From assembly GCF_000218685.1 (NCBI RefSeq), contig NW_006763297.1:1082249-1146248 (forward strand): a stretch of DNA of 64,000 nt, written 5' to 3'. The position numbers and the translations under genes are program-made. The notes beneath the pieces were generated by a model. That model was not told the DNA's origin. It made no database searches and saw only the letters and a program-made list of their open reading frames with translations. This DNA is from Serpula lacrymans var. lacrymans S7.9. Its lineage: Eukaryota > Basidiomycota > Agaricomycetes > Boletales > Serpulaceae. Shown here one piece after another: positions 13,139-22,470 of this stretch; position 1 is the first letter of the stretch, and each line of letters begins with the position of its first letter.

Positions 13139-15260
13139 ATGGATTCAAAAACCGTGAAAATACACCAAATATTGTCCACTCCGCTAGCGTCCTCGCTTTT
13201 GTCCACACATCCTAATGATCTAGTATCATCAGGCTTCCTGGTTCCCCAATCGTGGACTTCGTGGTGGGAATGGGCTTCGTGCATCGACCAAGGCAATGGC
13301 TCACTGCGCCATCCAAAGTGGCTTACTCTCGTTCGCTACTACAATCGAACAGCGGCAAGCGATCGCCCTCTATCGCCAGACTTGCATTCCTGCGAGGGAA
13401 ACGATACACTTAAAGTGAGTATACACTCACGTCCCATACGAAATACGCTGACTCTGGGGTAGGAGGAAGTCCAAACTCAGTTCAAAAATTTTACTTTTCC
13501 AGAGGGCCAGATTCCTGACGAACTTGCTTCCCTAATTGATAGCATTCGATGCCTGCAATTAAACCGCGATCTGTCCCCCATGTCGGTTTTACCGGGTCAG
13601 TCTGGGATCCCTTGTTATCGTTAACACCCCGTGTCTCTAATTTTTCTGTCTCCGCTATCTTCCACGCTGCGTTGCGTCACACTTCTTCAGATACTGAAGT
13701 GACTCCTTCTGCCAATCATCCCTATGGCATGTCCCCCAAAAAGGACCACGAGGTTACCCGCATGAGTACATTCATATCTCAGCTTTTAAATCGCAGGGGA
13801 CTACACTCACTGCGACATGCTGTCGACGTCGGATCAGGTCAAGTCCGTTCATTGACGTTTTATTTCCCGTCCCTTTACTCGCCGAGAGATGGGATTTAGT
13901 GATAACACGAATTTTCCGTAGGGTTATCTCTCCCGTGCACTCCAGGACATAGGCGTTCATGTACTGGCTCTCGATTCAAATCAAACCCAAACATCTGGAG
14001 CAGAACGCTGGAAAAACAAAGCGGCCACTAGAAAGCAAAGAAAAAAGCAGAAAGCCGAAGTTACCCGGGCCTCGAACGTCTATGCGGCTGAAGATTTGAA
14101 TTTGCAGATCTCTTGCTTCGAGCCGTCACCGACTCCGTGGACCAGACTCCAGGGAACGAATCATAATCTGTTGCCCAAAGAAGGCGTCATCTCACACAAG
14201 ACGGTTCATATCACTCCGCAGACACTCCAGGCGTCTATCCAGGATTGGCTTCTCTCCGATGCGCCCGGAATTGGCGCTAGGAACGTGATTGGAGACATTT
14301 CAGTCAATGAAAGCGACCGCCCAGCGGAGGTCATCAAGGCTATCCCTGTTCTCTTGGTTGCCCTACACGCTTGTGGTTCATTGACCCCAGACATCTTGCG
14401 TACCTTCGTGTCAAATCACCGTGGCGGAGCTAACAGCAACCCCTCCACTTGGAAATCGCAGGCCCTGGTCGTTGTTGGATGTTGTTACAACTTGATGTCG
14501 CCCGCAGGTATCTATCGTGATTGCTTCGCTTATCGTACCTTTGCGCTGATGATCATTCGTTTGTATCATAGACTTCCCACTCTCGACAGGTCTTCGACGA
14601 TCCTTTTCTGGCCAAAAACTTTCTCTAGCCTCTCTTCATCTCGCCGCTCAAGTTCCCTCACAATGGGCGCGAACTGCCTCCTCGCTTGATGCCGCCCGCC
14701 TTGCCATACGAAAAGTTGTCTATCGCGCCCTGTTACAACCGCTTCTTCAAACTTCCGTAGTTCGGAGAAATGTACACATGCCTGGTTCTAACCACGAACC
14801 AGATATTGCCAGCGACGAGGAGGCGCGGCGAGATAAGCTAGCCGGAACGGGAGAAACATTGGAAAACCGGCGTCTAGGCAAGCTGAATAATGCTGCATAC
14901 CGGGACTGGGGTACTTTTCTTACCCAAGCTGGCATTAAAATGGGCGTCAGTTTTGAGAACTGCCTGACGGAACTTCCTGATGGTGAGAAATTGGCCGATG
15001 ATCGCTATCGAAGGCAGATGGAAAGCCGGTTAGAAGTCCTTCATGTGCTGCGATGTTTACTCGGCCCACTTGTGGAGAGCTTAATCCTTTTGGATCGATA
15101 CGACTGGCTGTGCGAAGAGCTTCGGCATACCCACGCGACAACAGCGGGAAATACAGGATTTGAGTGCAACGAAGAGGAAATGGACGTAGAACTGTTTAAT
15201 CTTTTTGATCAAGCGACAGGGAGCGGACGGAATGTTGCTATAGTCATAGCACCTCGATGA
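13139..15260 (+). CDS. METTL25/RRNAD1-family methyltransferase-like protein
   Basis: Five exons (13139-13414, 13463-13595, 13691-13842, 13922-14507, 14572-15260) join in frame to 611 residues. The Rossmann-type SAM-binding core reads V-D-V-G-S-G-Q-G-Y-L-S-R across the 13842/13922 junction (about residue 182-193), preceded by the family-typical M-S-P-K-K-x-H-E-V element. Downstream are L-H-A-C-G-S-L and V-G-C-C-Y-N-L-M, both characteristic of the METTL25 / RRNAD1 family. The animal relatives are linked to ribosomal protein histidine methylation or remain poorly defined, so the substrate here is not assigned. The exon 2 donor is inferred; GTCAGT at 13596 gives an in-frame join but the intron (95 bp) is longer than its neighbours. 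It is convergent with the Usb1-like gene, leaving 347 bases in between with nothing recognisable. Confidence 0.8.
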
Positions 15261-15607
15261 CGACATCGAATGTAAGATACACGGGAGTTGTAAGTCATTA
15301 TATATTATGCTGGTTATGACTCTGAATCTACGGTAACATACAAACATGCAGACTGTCGATAGAAGTTTAAAGCTCCCGTTATAGCCTCTACCTTTACTTG
15401 GCTAAACCCGAGGCGGTCCACACTTGAATACTACCATGATGAATTTCGTTAGTAGCTTACATATCAGAATCGTAAGCATCATACCGTCCATCCTGTATTA
15501 GGGATGCGCTGCGCATAGGAAGACTATAGCTTCTTTCATACATTCCATACATCATCTAATCCAGTGTCTGCTAGAACAGTCAAAGCGTTACGAGACTTTA
15601 ATGAAGG
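15261..15607. other. Convergent intergenic region
   Basis: This lies between two 3' ends. I see no coding signal, and it is presumably both 3' UTRs and polyadenylation regions. Confidence 0.4.
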
Positions 15608-16772
15608 CTATGATCGGCCCTTCAGATTCCACCTGAAGACATTTTTACCTATCCTTACACATATCTCATCGATATCGAAACTGCCAACATTTACAGACGA
15701 CAAGCGAGCCCCATAAACTGAATTCAACGAGGAAATCATGTCAGCCGGGAAATGCGGAATTCTAGGAAACTGAACGTTCGGTAGTATCTTGTCCTCAAGC
15801 TCTTCAGGCTGGGGATCCAATTGCGGTTCGCGCAATAAATTGTTTTCCGCTGAGGTAAGAGGCGTGGTCTTCGATGATGACGCGACACCTTCCAAAGAGG
15901 TATCGTTGAATACCGGTGCAGAAGGCGAAGCAAGAAGAGCCCAGGCAATGGAAGCATGAAATCGAGGTTCTACGTAAAATTCTTTTTGTCGAATCGCTTT
16001 CAGGACGGGTGTTAACGCCTGGGACATACTTCTCAACTATGGTATTATGAGTATTATGACTGAGCATGCTGTCCAGTATTGCATATCCACAGGAACATAC
16101 CTCTTGATGGCCAGCGCCTACTTCAGCTGTAAGAAATGTCCTTGTGCGTTCATCGTTGGTTAGCTCCGTAAACATCGCAAATGATGCCTCGAATCTGCAA
16201 CATGAAACCTATCAATGGCATCACAGGAAAGGGCACGAGATGACACTCACGGGGAATGGTTCATGGCTATAGTTTTGATAGCACGTTTTAGCTCATCTCT
16301 TTGGTGTGCCCGAAGAAATATCGGCCGTGACAAAGATATGTGGAATTCTCGGTGATGCAAGACCGTTCCTGGCGTGTGGTGTGTAGAAACATTTTCCCGC
16401 AAATCTTGGATCCCAATTTCATATGATGACGGTACGACTTGTTTGGTATAGTTGAGAGCATCCTCGATAAGTAAATTTAACGGATTGGTGGGCTCTAGTA
16501 TCAGGGGTACATATATGTATGCTGCATACTGGCCATCCACATGGGGTACAGTGCGGATTCTTCCTTGATGGAGGACAGGATTATCGATGGGTGCTGGTAC
16601 AACCAATGATGGGGTGAGAGCGGGTAACTTCCTGGATTGCAGGATCAGCCTGTTTAGCTAGAAATCGCAACAAGTCTAATTGAAATTACCGTTTCTTTGG
16701 AACTGGCTCCTTAGCTGTATTCTCGTCATCAGAACTCTCATACGAAACCAAGCCAGGTGCTTTTCTTATCAT
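15608..16772 (-). CDS. USB1: Usb1/Mpn1-like U6 snRNA 3'-5' exonuclease (2H phosphodiesterase fold)
   Basis: Trims the oligo-U tail of U6 snRNA and leaves a protected 3' end, stabilising the spliceosomal RNA in the nucleus. Four exons (16772-16690, 16631-16251, 16194-16101, 16036-15608) give 328 residues in frame. Both catalytic H-x-S motifs of the 2H family are present: H-I-S at residues 125-127 (inside F-H-I-S-L-S-R-P) and H-A-S at 213-215 (inside R-F-H-A-S-I-A-W). The N-terminus L-V-S-Y-E-S-S-D-D-E followed by K-K-R-K-L matches the usual start of fungal Usb1. The C-terminal D-I-x-E-I-C-V-R-I-G strand is also typical. The region between H-A-S and the C-terminal strand is longer than usual and acidic, which explains the slightly greater length. 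It is divergent from ureG with 228 bases between start codons. Confidence 0.87.
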
Positions 16773-17000
16773 ATACCGCACAACGAAAACGAAATGTTCA
16801 AGGACGTTCAGGTCAAGTCCCACTCAGTTTAGTGACACATTCGTGACCCTAACCCCATTCTACGGGTGGGGAGATTAAGGTTATCAGATTAGAGTTGACA
16901 TCCGTTATCCACAGAATGGCAGCTCCGAGCTTGATTGCGCCTTATCTTTGATCAAACACTTTCTGCTACAGACCACCATCAAGGTATACAATATCATATC
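16773..17000. promoter_or_regulatory. Divergent promoter, USB1-like / ureG-like
   Basis: There are 228 bases between the two ATGs. No other gene fits, so the region must drive both transcripts. I see no clear shared element beyond AT-rich patches. Confidence 0.5.
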
Positions 17001-18113
17001 ATGAGCGTACAGTTCATCAACAACCTAGGAACTTCCGGCATAAGCCAAACTGGTCACACACATTCTCATGAAGTAGGGGGTGCATTTCACGCACACGATC
17101 TTGCTGAACATGGTCACACACACGAACATCTTGACCATCCAGGTACGTGACCAGATCGTCTTTATTTTTACAGCTAACTGATCAATATGGGGGTATCCAT
17201 AGGAAAGTTTGCCGAGCGGGACCTTCCTGATTACTCGCAACGCAACTTCGTTGAGAGAGGATTCACGATTGGAATAGGAGGGCGAGTTAACAAATTGACC
17301 CATCGCTTATCTGATTTAGTTATAGCTTACTTTCTACAGGCCAGTCGGTTCGGGTAAAACTGCGTTGACACTTGCTCTCTGCAAGCGACTCAGGGGCGAA
17401 TACAACATCGGTAAATAGTGCCATTCTTATCCAACCTAACTTTGTTTTCACCAATACGCATCGTATCATTAGCTACCGTAACAAACGACATTTTTACAAG
17501 GGAAGATCAGGAGTTCCTGATAAAAAACAAGGCTCTACCTACTTCACGTATTCTAGCCATCGAAACAGGCGGTTGTCCTCATGCCGCAATCCGCGAAGAT
17601 ATTAGCGCCAACATGGGGGCCCTTGAAACGCTACAAGCGAAATATGAATGCCAAATGTTGTTCGTTGAAAGCGGCGGAGACAACCTCGCCGCTAATTATT
17701 CCCGAGAGCTTGCGGACTACATCATCTACGTCATCGATGTATCTGTGAGTTACGTTCTTTCTGATCATGGGACTGACATTCAATTCACTGTGAAAGGGAG
17801 GGGACAAAATTCCTCGGAAAGGAGGGCCAGGGATTTCGCAATCAGACCTTTTAGTAATTAACAAGGCAAGTGATATCTCAGCGTATAGCACTTTTCTGAC
17901 CTGTTCTCATTTCTAAAGATCGATCTTGCTCCTTATGTCAACGCCTCGCTCGAGGTCATGGATCGTGACTCAAAGGCCATGCGTGGTGATGGCCCTACAG
18001 TTTTCGCTAGCGTTAAAGAGGGAAAAGGGGTTGAAGATACCGTCGAGCTGATCCTGGGTGCATGGAGAGCTGCGGGTAGTCCCGGAAAGCCTGGACCCGT
18101 CGGTGATGATTGA
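17001..18113 (+). CDS. ureG: Urease accessory GTPase UreG
   Basis: GTPase that couples GTP hydrolysis to delivery of nickel into apo-urease, in complex with UreF and UreD. Six exons (17001-17142, 17203-17281, 17340-17410, 17473-17744, 17797-17865, 17919-18113) give 275 residues. Motifs: P-loop G-P-V-G-S-G-K-T (residues 74-81), nickel-site C-P-H at 132-134 within [11 protein letters not shown], switch region F-V-E-S-G-G-D-N-L, and guanine motif N-K-I-D. The first 47 residues hold ten histidines in H-x-H clusters, a nickel-storage tail seen in some UreG proteins. Two of its introns appear to use GC instead of GT at the 5' splice site (17282-17339 and 17866-17918); both are needed to make the invariant P-loop and N-K-I-D motifs. 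No other urease gene is in the window. Confidence 0.92.
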
Positions 18114-19069
18114 GTAGGTCAACATTGAGTGACGAGATGCTCACTGCGTTCGCACCGTATCATGTAATTTTATGGTTCTGCATCTCTTCGTTTCTGGACC
18201 ATTTGCCGGTGCGGAAAAGTTCTATTGGGCTTTGGTGTACCCTTTCCCCAGAGGCAACCATTTAACGTAACTTGACTTGGCCGCGGATCTTTAAGATTGC
18301 CCTGAAAGCACACGATCAGAAAATGCAAGGAACTGGACGAAGGATATGGCAACGTAGTACGGTATAGCCTCCAAGATCCAAACATTTCCTGTGTCCTGAA
18401 AATACGTCCGAATTGCTCCTAACTTGGGTCTGGTGACTTGAACCTACGATGATTCATCGGATGGATGGGGCTGTGGGATACATATCTTGGTGCGGAATAA
18501 AGAATTAGCGAGTTTAATAGTACTTACAAGCTGTCGGTGATAATTTCAGGGGCCAAATCAATCAGTGGAGCTAGGACGCGAAAGATTGAATGGGAATGGA
18601 TGTGAGAAACAACGAGCGCTCCTTTATAATTAGTGAATTGCTTGAAGCAAGTTGGTCAAATACTGCCATCCGCCAAGAGCGGGCAAACGCGTGCTAAATG
18701 ATGAGGCTCCAATCAAATGATGGTCGTTCTGTTGTGGAACGAAAGTATCGATTCAGGTATGGAAATCTGTTCAAACAAGGAAAATGCTACTCAAACTCAC
18801 CAGCTATGAAGTTTTGATTGTGGAAACTTCACGCTTCATTTAATGCACCTTCACACCTCTGTCGTTCGCACAAGTCAGTCATTTCTTTTTACCAGGCGAC
18901 ATAGACAACGGTAGTGTGTGAACCAGGGTGTCTAAAGCACATTCTGGGCATCTCGACTCGGGTGATTGTAACCTTGATTGTTCCAAAAATCCTTGGTGTG
19001 TCCAGGACCTACAAAGATAGATACACGGAGAGAAAAACACGATTCGGAAATAGCGTAAGGTAGATATTC
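18114..19069. other. Gene-free stretch of about 950 bases
   Basis: This lies between the 3' ends of ureG and the aldo-keto reductase. The small open frames (18170-18385, 18879-19073, both minus) have no recognisable features. Nothing I can name. Confidence 0.4.
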
Positions 19070-20569
19070 TCAATCTTTGTCGTGCCTGATGGATTGAATT
19101 GCAGGCTGTCTTTCCATGTAAGCGGTCATACCCAGGAGCATGCTACGGCCTGTTCCATTTCCCTATATCGACGAACAATTCAGCATTAAGTCAGTTGTAT
19201 CCTTCTCCATCTGAAAGAATCACTACTGACCACCATATTATTAGGGAAACCCGGGTCAAATGGAATGATACTTTCCAGATAAGACATGTGGTCGAGCGTA
19301 AGCGAAATCTCGAGTGCTTCGGTATTAGCTTCCAGGTGTTCGACCTTTCTGCCTCCAATGATGGGGAAAACATAAGGCGTTTTATGCATCAAATACGCGA
19401 TTGCAACTGCGACAGGAAGTATATTCAATGGCTTTGATCGTCGCATTAACAAACACAACAACACATACCTGCAGTGATGTGCTTAGCGCCCACTTCTTGC
19501 GCAACTTTCTCCAGTGCCTTCGACATTTTCTTCTCGTCTTCATTGCGCTCCCATGATGGGTTTCGCATAACACGTCCTTTCTCACCAGTTTGTCGGCGGC
19601 GTTCTTCTTCCTCATCTGTTCTGAGTTTCCCCGCAGCAAGGACATTCCATGGCGCCAGGGCAAGACCTAAGGTCCGCATAAAATGGATCAGTCCAACTGT
19701 CAAAATGACATTATTGAGACCCACCTTCTGTACGAGCCATGGGAATGATATCGCGCTCAAAAGACCGCGCCATAACGTTCCATGCGCCCTGGTAAATAAC
19801 GAAGGGAGATTTCCCGTGATCGCGTGCATACTGGTTCGCCTTCGACACTACCCACGCTGGTGTATCTGAGATCCCCTGGAAGACACCCAAGTCAGTGGAC
19901 GAAAATAGGGGCGTTTGGGTTATCATACAAGGTATAAAACTTTGCCTTGCTGCACGAGCGTGTGGAGACCATTCATGACTTCTTCCACCGAAGTGTCATA
20001 ATCCCACCAGTGGACATAGAGGATGTCAATGTACGAAGTCCTGAGTTTCTTTAAACTGGCCTCGACGCTGATGTTCATCGATTTGACGTTGTTCCCAGTG
20101 TAATGAACTTGTTGCTTGATGCTTTCATTTCCACGATGGAAGTTCGTCGTGTACTAGCAGACCAAATTAAGTCAGGTAATTTGCAATTGTGCCAAGAACA
20201 ATTTACTTTCGTTGCGATGACGAGCTGATCGCGTATTCCGCGCTGTTCTGCCCACTCCCCAATGAATTCCTCTGAACTTTGATCCTGACTGAGATATGTG
20301 TAACGGTCAGTTTGAGAGCCTTGTGAAGAGAATTTGATTACATACTAGTTGTTGGCAGTATCGATGAAATTTCCTCCGGCATCATAAAAGGCATCAAGAA
20401 GTTTGAAAGAAGACTCCTTATTCATACTGCCCATGAATTCTTGCCACTTGTCACCAATGCTCATGGCACCGAGCTGAAGCGGGGAAACATGAATGCTGGC
20501 TAGCGGCGACAGAGCACGGTAACGAGCGAGTCTGTTGGCTGGCTTAGAAACAGGTACGAAGAGAGCCAT
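19070..20569 (-). CDS. Aldo-keto reductase, aryl-alcohol dehydrogenase / norsolorinate reductase type
   Basis: NADPH-dependent oxidoreductase of the AKR superfamily, probably acting on aromatic aldehydes or alcohols in the cytosol. Seven exons (20569-20346, 20288-20207, 20153-19929, 19875-19725, 19666-19469, 19406-19231, 19162-19070) join in frame to 382 residues. The AKR catalytic tetrad is visible: Asp70 and Tyr75 in F-I-D-T-A-N-N-Y, Lys102 in I-A-T-K, and His150 in Y-V-H-W-W-D. The cofactor region [10 protein letters not shown] lies near the C-terminus. The length and the long [10 protein letters not shown] loop fit the fungal aryl-alcohol dehydrogenase branch. A broken relative with almost the same C-terminal half lies at 38.7-39.5 kb, so this looks like the functional parent or sister copy. 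It is divergent from the Iwr1-like gene, 378 bases away. Confidence 0.9.
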
Positions 20570-20947
20570 GGCTTGTTGATAAAAGGAGTACAGGTCAGTG
20601 TTCCTTGAGGGGCTATTCTGTACGTTCCTGATGGCTTTTATACATGTTTCTTTGGCCTTGCCATGAGATGACGAGTCAACGGGCTGGATAAAAGGACCGG
20701 TCAGTCAGCATTAATTACGGTGTTTGTGATGGGCGTACTTGAATATGTTTATTGTCTCTCAGGCTCAGGCTGCACCGACTCTTTGATTCCACCGTCGATC
20801 ACGACGAATACGATGAATTCTAGCCGAGCACTGACGCATACGTGCCGCGTCAACCCTAATATAGCAATGTGTGACGTCGTGTGACATCGTGACTCGTAGT
20901 GCAAACCTCGTCCTTAAGCTTCCATCTTTATTCTGCACCTTTCTAAA
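20570..20947. promoter_or_regulatory. Divergent promoter, aldo-keto reductase / Iwr1-like
   Basis: 378 bases between opposed start codons with no other coding signal. A repeated GTGACgTCGTGTGACaTCGTGAC stretch near 20870-20893 holds CRE-like TGACGTC-type sequence in direct repeat; a regulatory role is only an inference. Confidence 0.4.
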
Positions 20948-22217
20948 ATGGATACAACGAATGATCCAAAACCATACACCATCCTTCGTATCAAACGCAA
21001 ACGAACCGATGAGCCTCTGGATGCTCTAGGTATCTTGTCTGTCCAGCAATCAGCAGAGTTGGCCACTTATATAGGCTTTGAATTGTGTTGAATTAGTCGT
21101 CGAATCCCGAGTTCGCAGAAAGAGATCACGCGGTGGCATCGATGTTTTTCAGTTTGCCCAAACAATAGAGCAGAGTGCTTGGAAGGATGAACAAATACGA
21201 CTGGAGCTTCAAGTGGGTGATCGATTCATACATATCGAATATATGATCTTAATCTGGCAACTCCATAGAACCAGATATCTAAGCTAAGAGAAAAACCGAG
21301 TGAGAGGCAGGCCGAGATGAACACAGCAACTTCGGTACCTCAGCAAAAGGATAACACGAACCGAAGGTATACAGTACTCCCTCAAGAGGAGTCAGATTCG
21401 CATCGCTCTAAATTTCAGGCGAGTCCGTTAGTCCATAGTTCATTTTACCTTTCAATCCGTATCTCAGCGAGAGCTTCGCAGACCTAAAGTGCTCTCTGCG
21501 AAAGATGTGCCCCCTCCAAAAGATTTCAGGATGTATGATGCTGTTCTCGCCGACAAAGAGTCTGCTACACCTGCCTTTGACTCTGAGATGGAGAAATTCC
21601 TACCCATGCTCAACGATTATTTGAACAGTAAGTAGTCACTCCCTCCATATTATCTAACCATTCTCACTCTCGCAGTTAACGACATTTCTATCACTTTACC
21701 CCCTGTGGCCTCGTCTTCTGTTAATAGCGTCAGTGACAAATCAGAAAGTGGTGACTATGTCTGGGACGTATTCTACAGGCGACCCGCCACACTTAGTGAA
21801 TGGAATTCGGCTGCCAATGTCGGGACCTTGTATGTAATCGACTTTTGGTCAGTGCTCTAGACTGAGTCCGCTTTCTTTTCCTCCCCTAGGATGGGATTAC
21901 CTTCATCTGCCACGAATGCTTCTGACTCGGAATCGGGCTCTGAGGAAGAAGATGAAGCTGATGAAGATTCCAATGGTACCTTCAGACTAACTAAATCGAA
22001 GAAAAGTTAACCTTTTCACCTATTTATAGCTGAAGAATATTACAAGAATGACTACCCCGACGAAGAGGATCCGAGTGACAGTGACGGAAGTGGTACGCTG
22101 CTGCAAATATCCCTTTTACCCTTCCCCTCTTAGAATTTTGCGACAGATGAATTCCACGAAGACTCGGAAGATGACGACTATACTAATATAGCCGACGAAG
22201 GGCAAGATTGGAGGTAG
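20948..22217 (+). CDS. IWR1: Iwr1-like RNA polymerase II nuclear import factor
   Basis: Adaptor that binds assembled RNA polymerase II and carries it into the nucleus. Eight exons (20948-21029, 21097-21212, 21269-21418, 21468-21627, 21676-21829, 21890-21975, 22030-22092, 22147-22217) give 293 residues in frame. The N-terminus has the basic I-L-R-I-K-R-K-R stretch typical of the import signal. The diagnostic Iwr1 domain follows: Y-V-W-D-V-F-Y-R, then the W...G-T-L spacing, an acidic run, and E-E-Y-Y-K-N-D-Y-P-D-E-E. The C-terminus is acidic. The junction between exons 3 and 4 uses a GC donor (GCGAGT at 21419) if the frame is to stay open; a GT site that keeps the frame is not seen. It is convergent with the phosphatase-like gene. 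Confidence 0.88.
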
Positions 22218-22470
22218 TACCCGAAGCACGATATTCTCCCCCGAACATTTTCAAGAATTCTTCGCATAATCTGTCGCATTTACCCATTGTGTTAGTACGA
22301 GCTTTCCCCCGTGCATAAATTCCTGGTCATTTACGTATCAACAAAGAAACATAGAATAATCACATAAAGGCTCCTTTACAACATTTTCATCAACGTATCT
22401 AGTCATCTCATACCGTGAATGCATCATTTACGCTTTCGTCTGGATGCAATAGTCATGAATGGATTCGCTG

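Noticed and set aside
17282..17330. Alternative GT donor and TTATAG acceptor for UreG intron 2
   Set aside because: It would put L-T-F-Y-R before P-V-G-S-G-K and destroy the invariant glycine of the P-loop; the GC-AG junction fits the family exactly.
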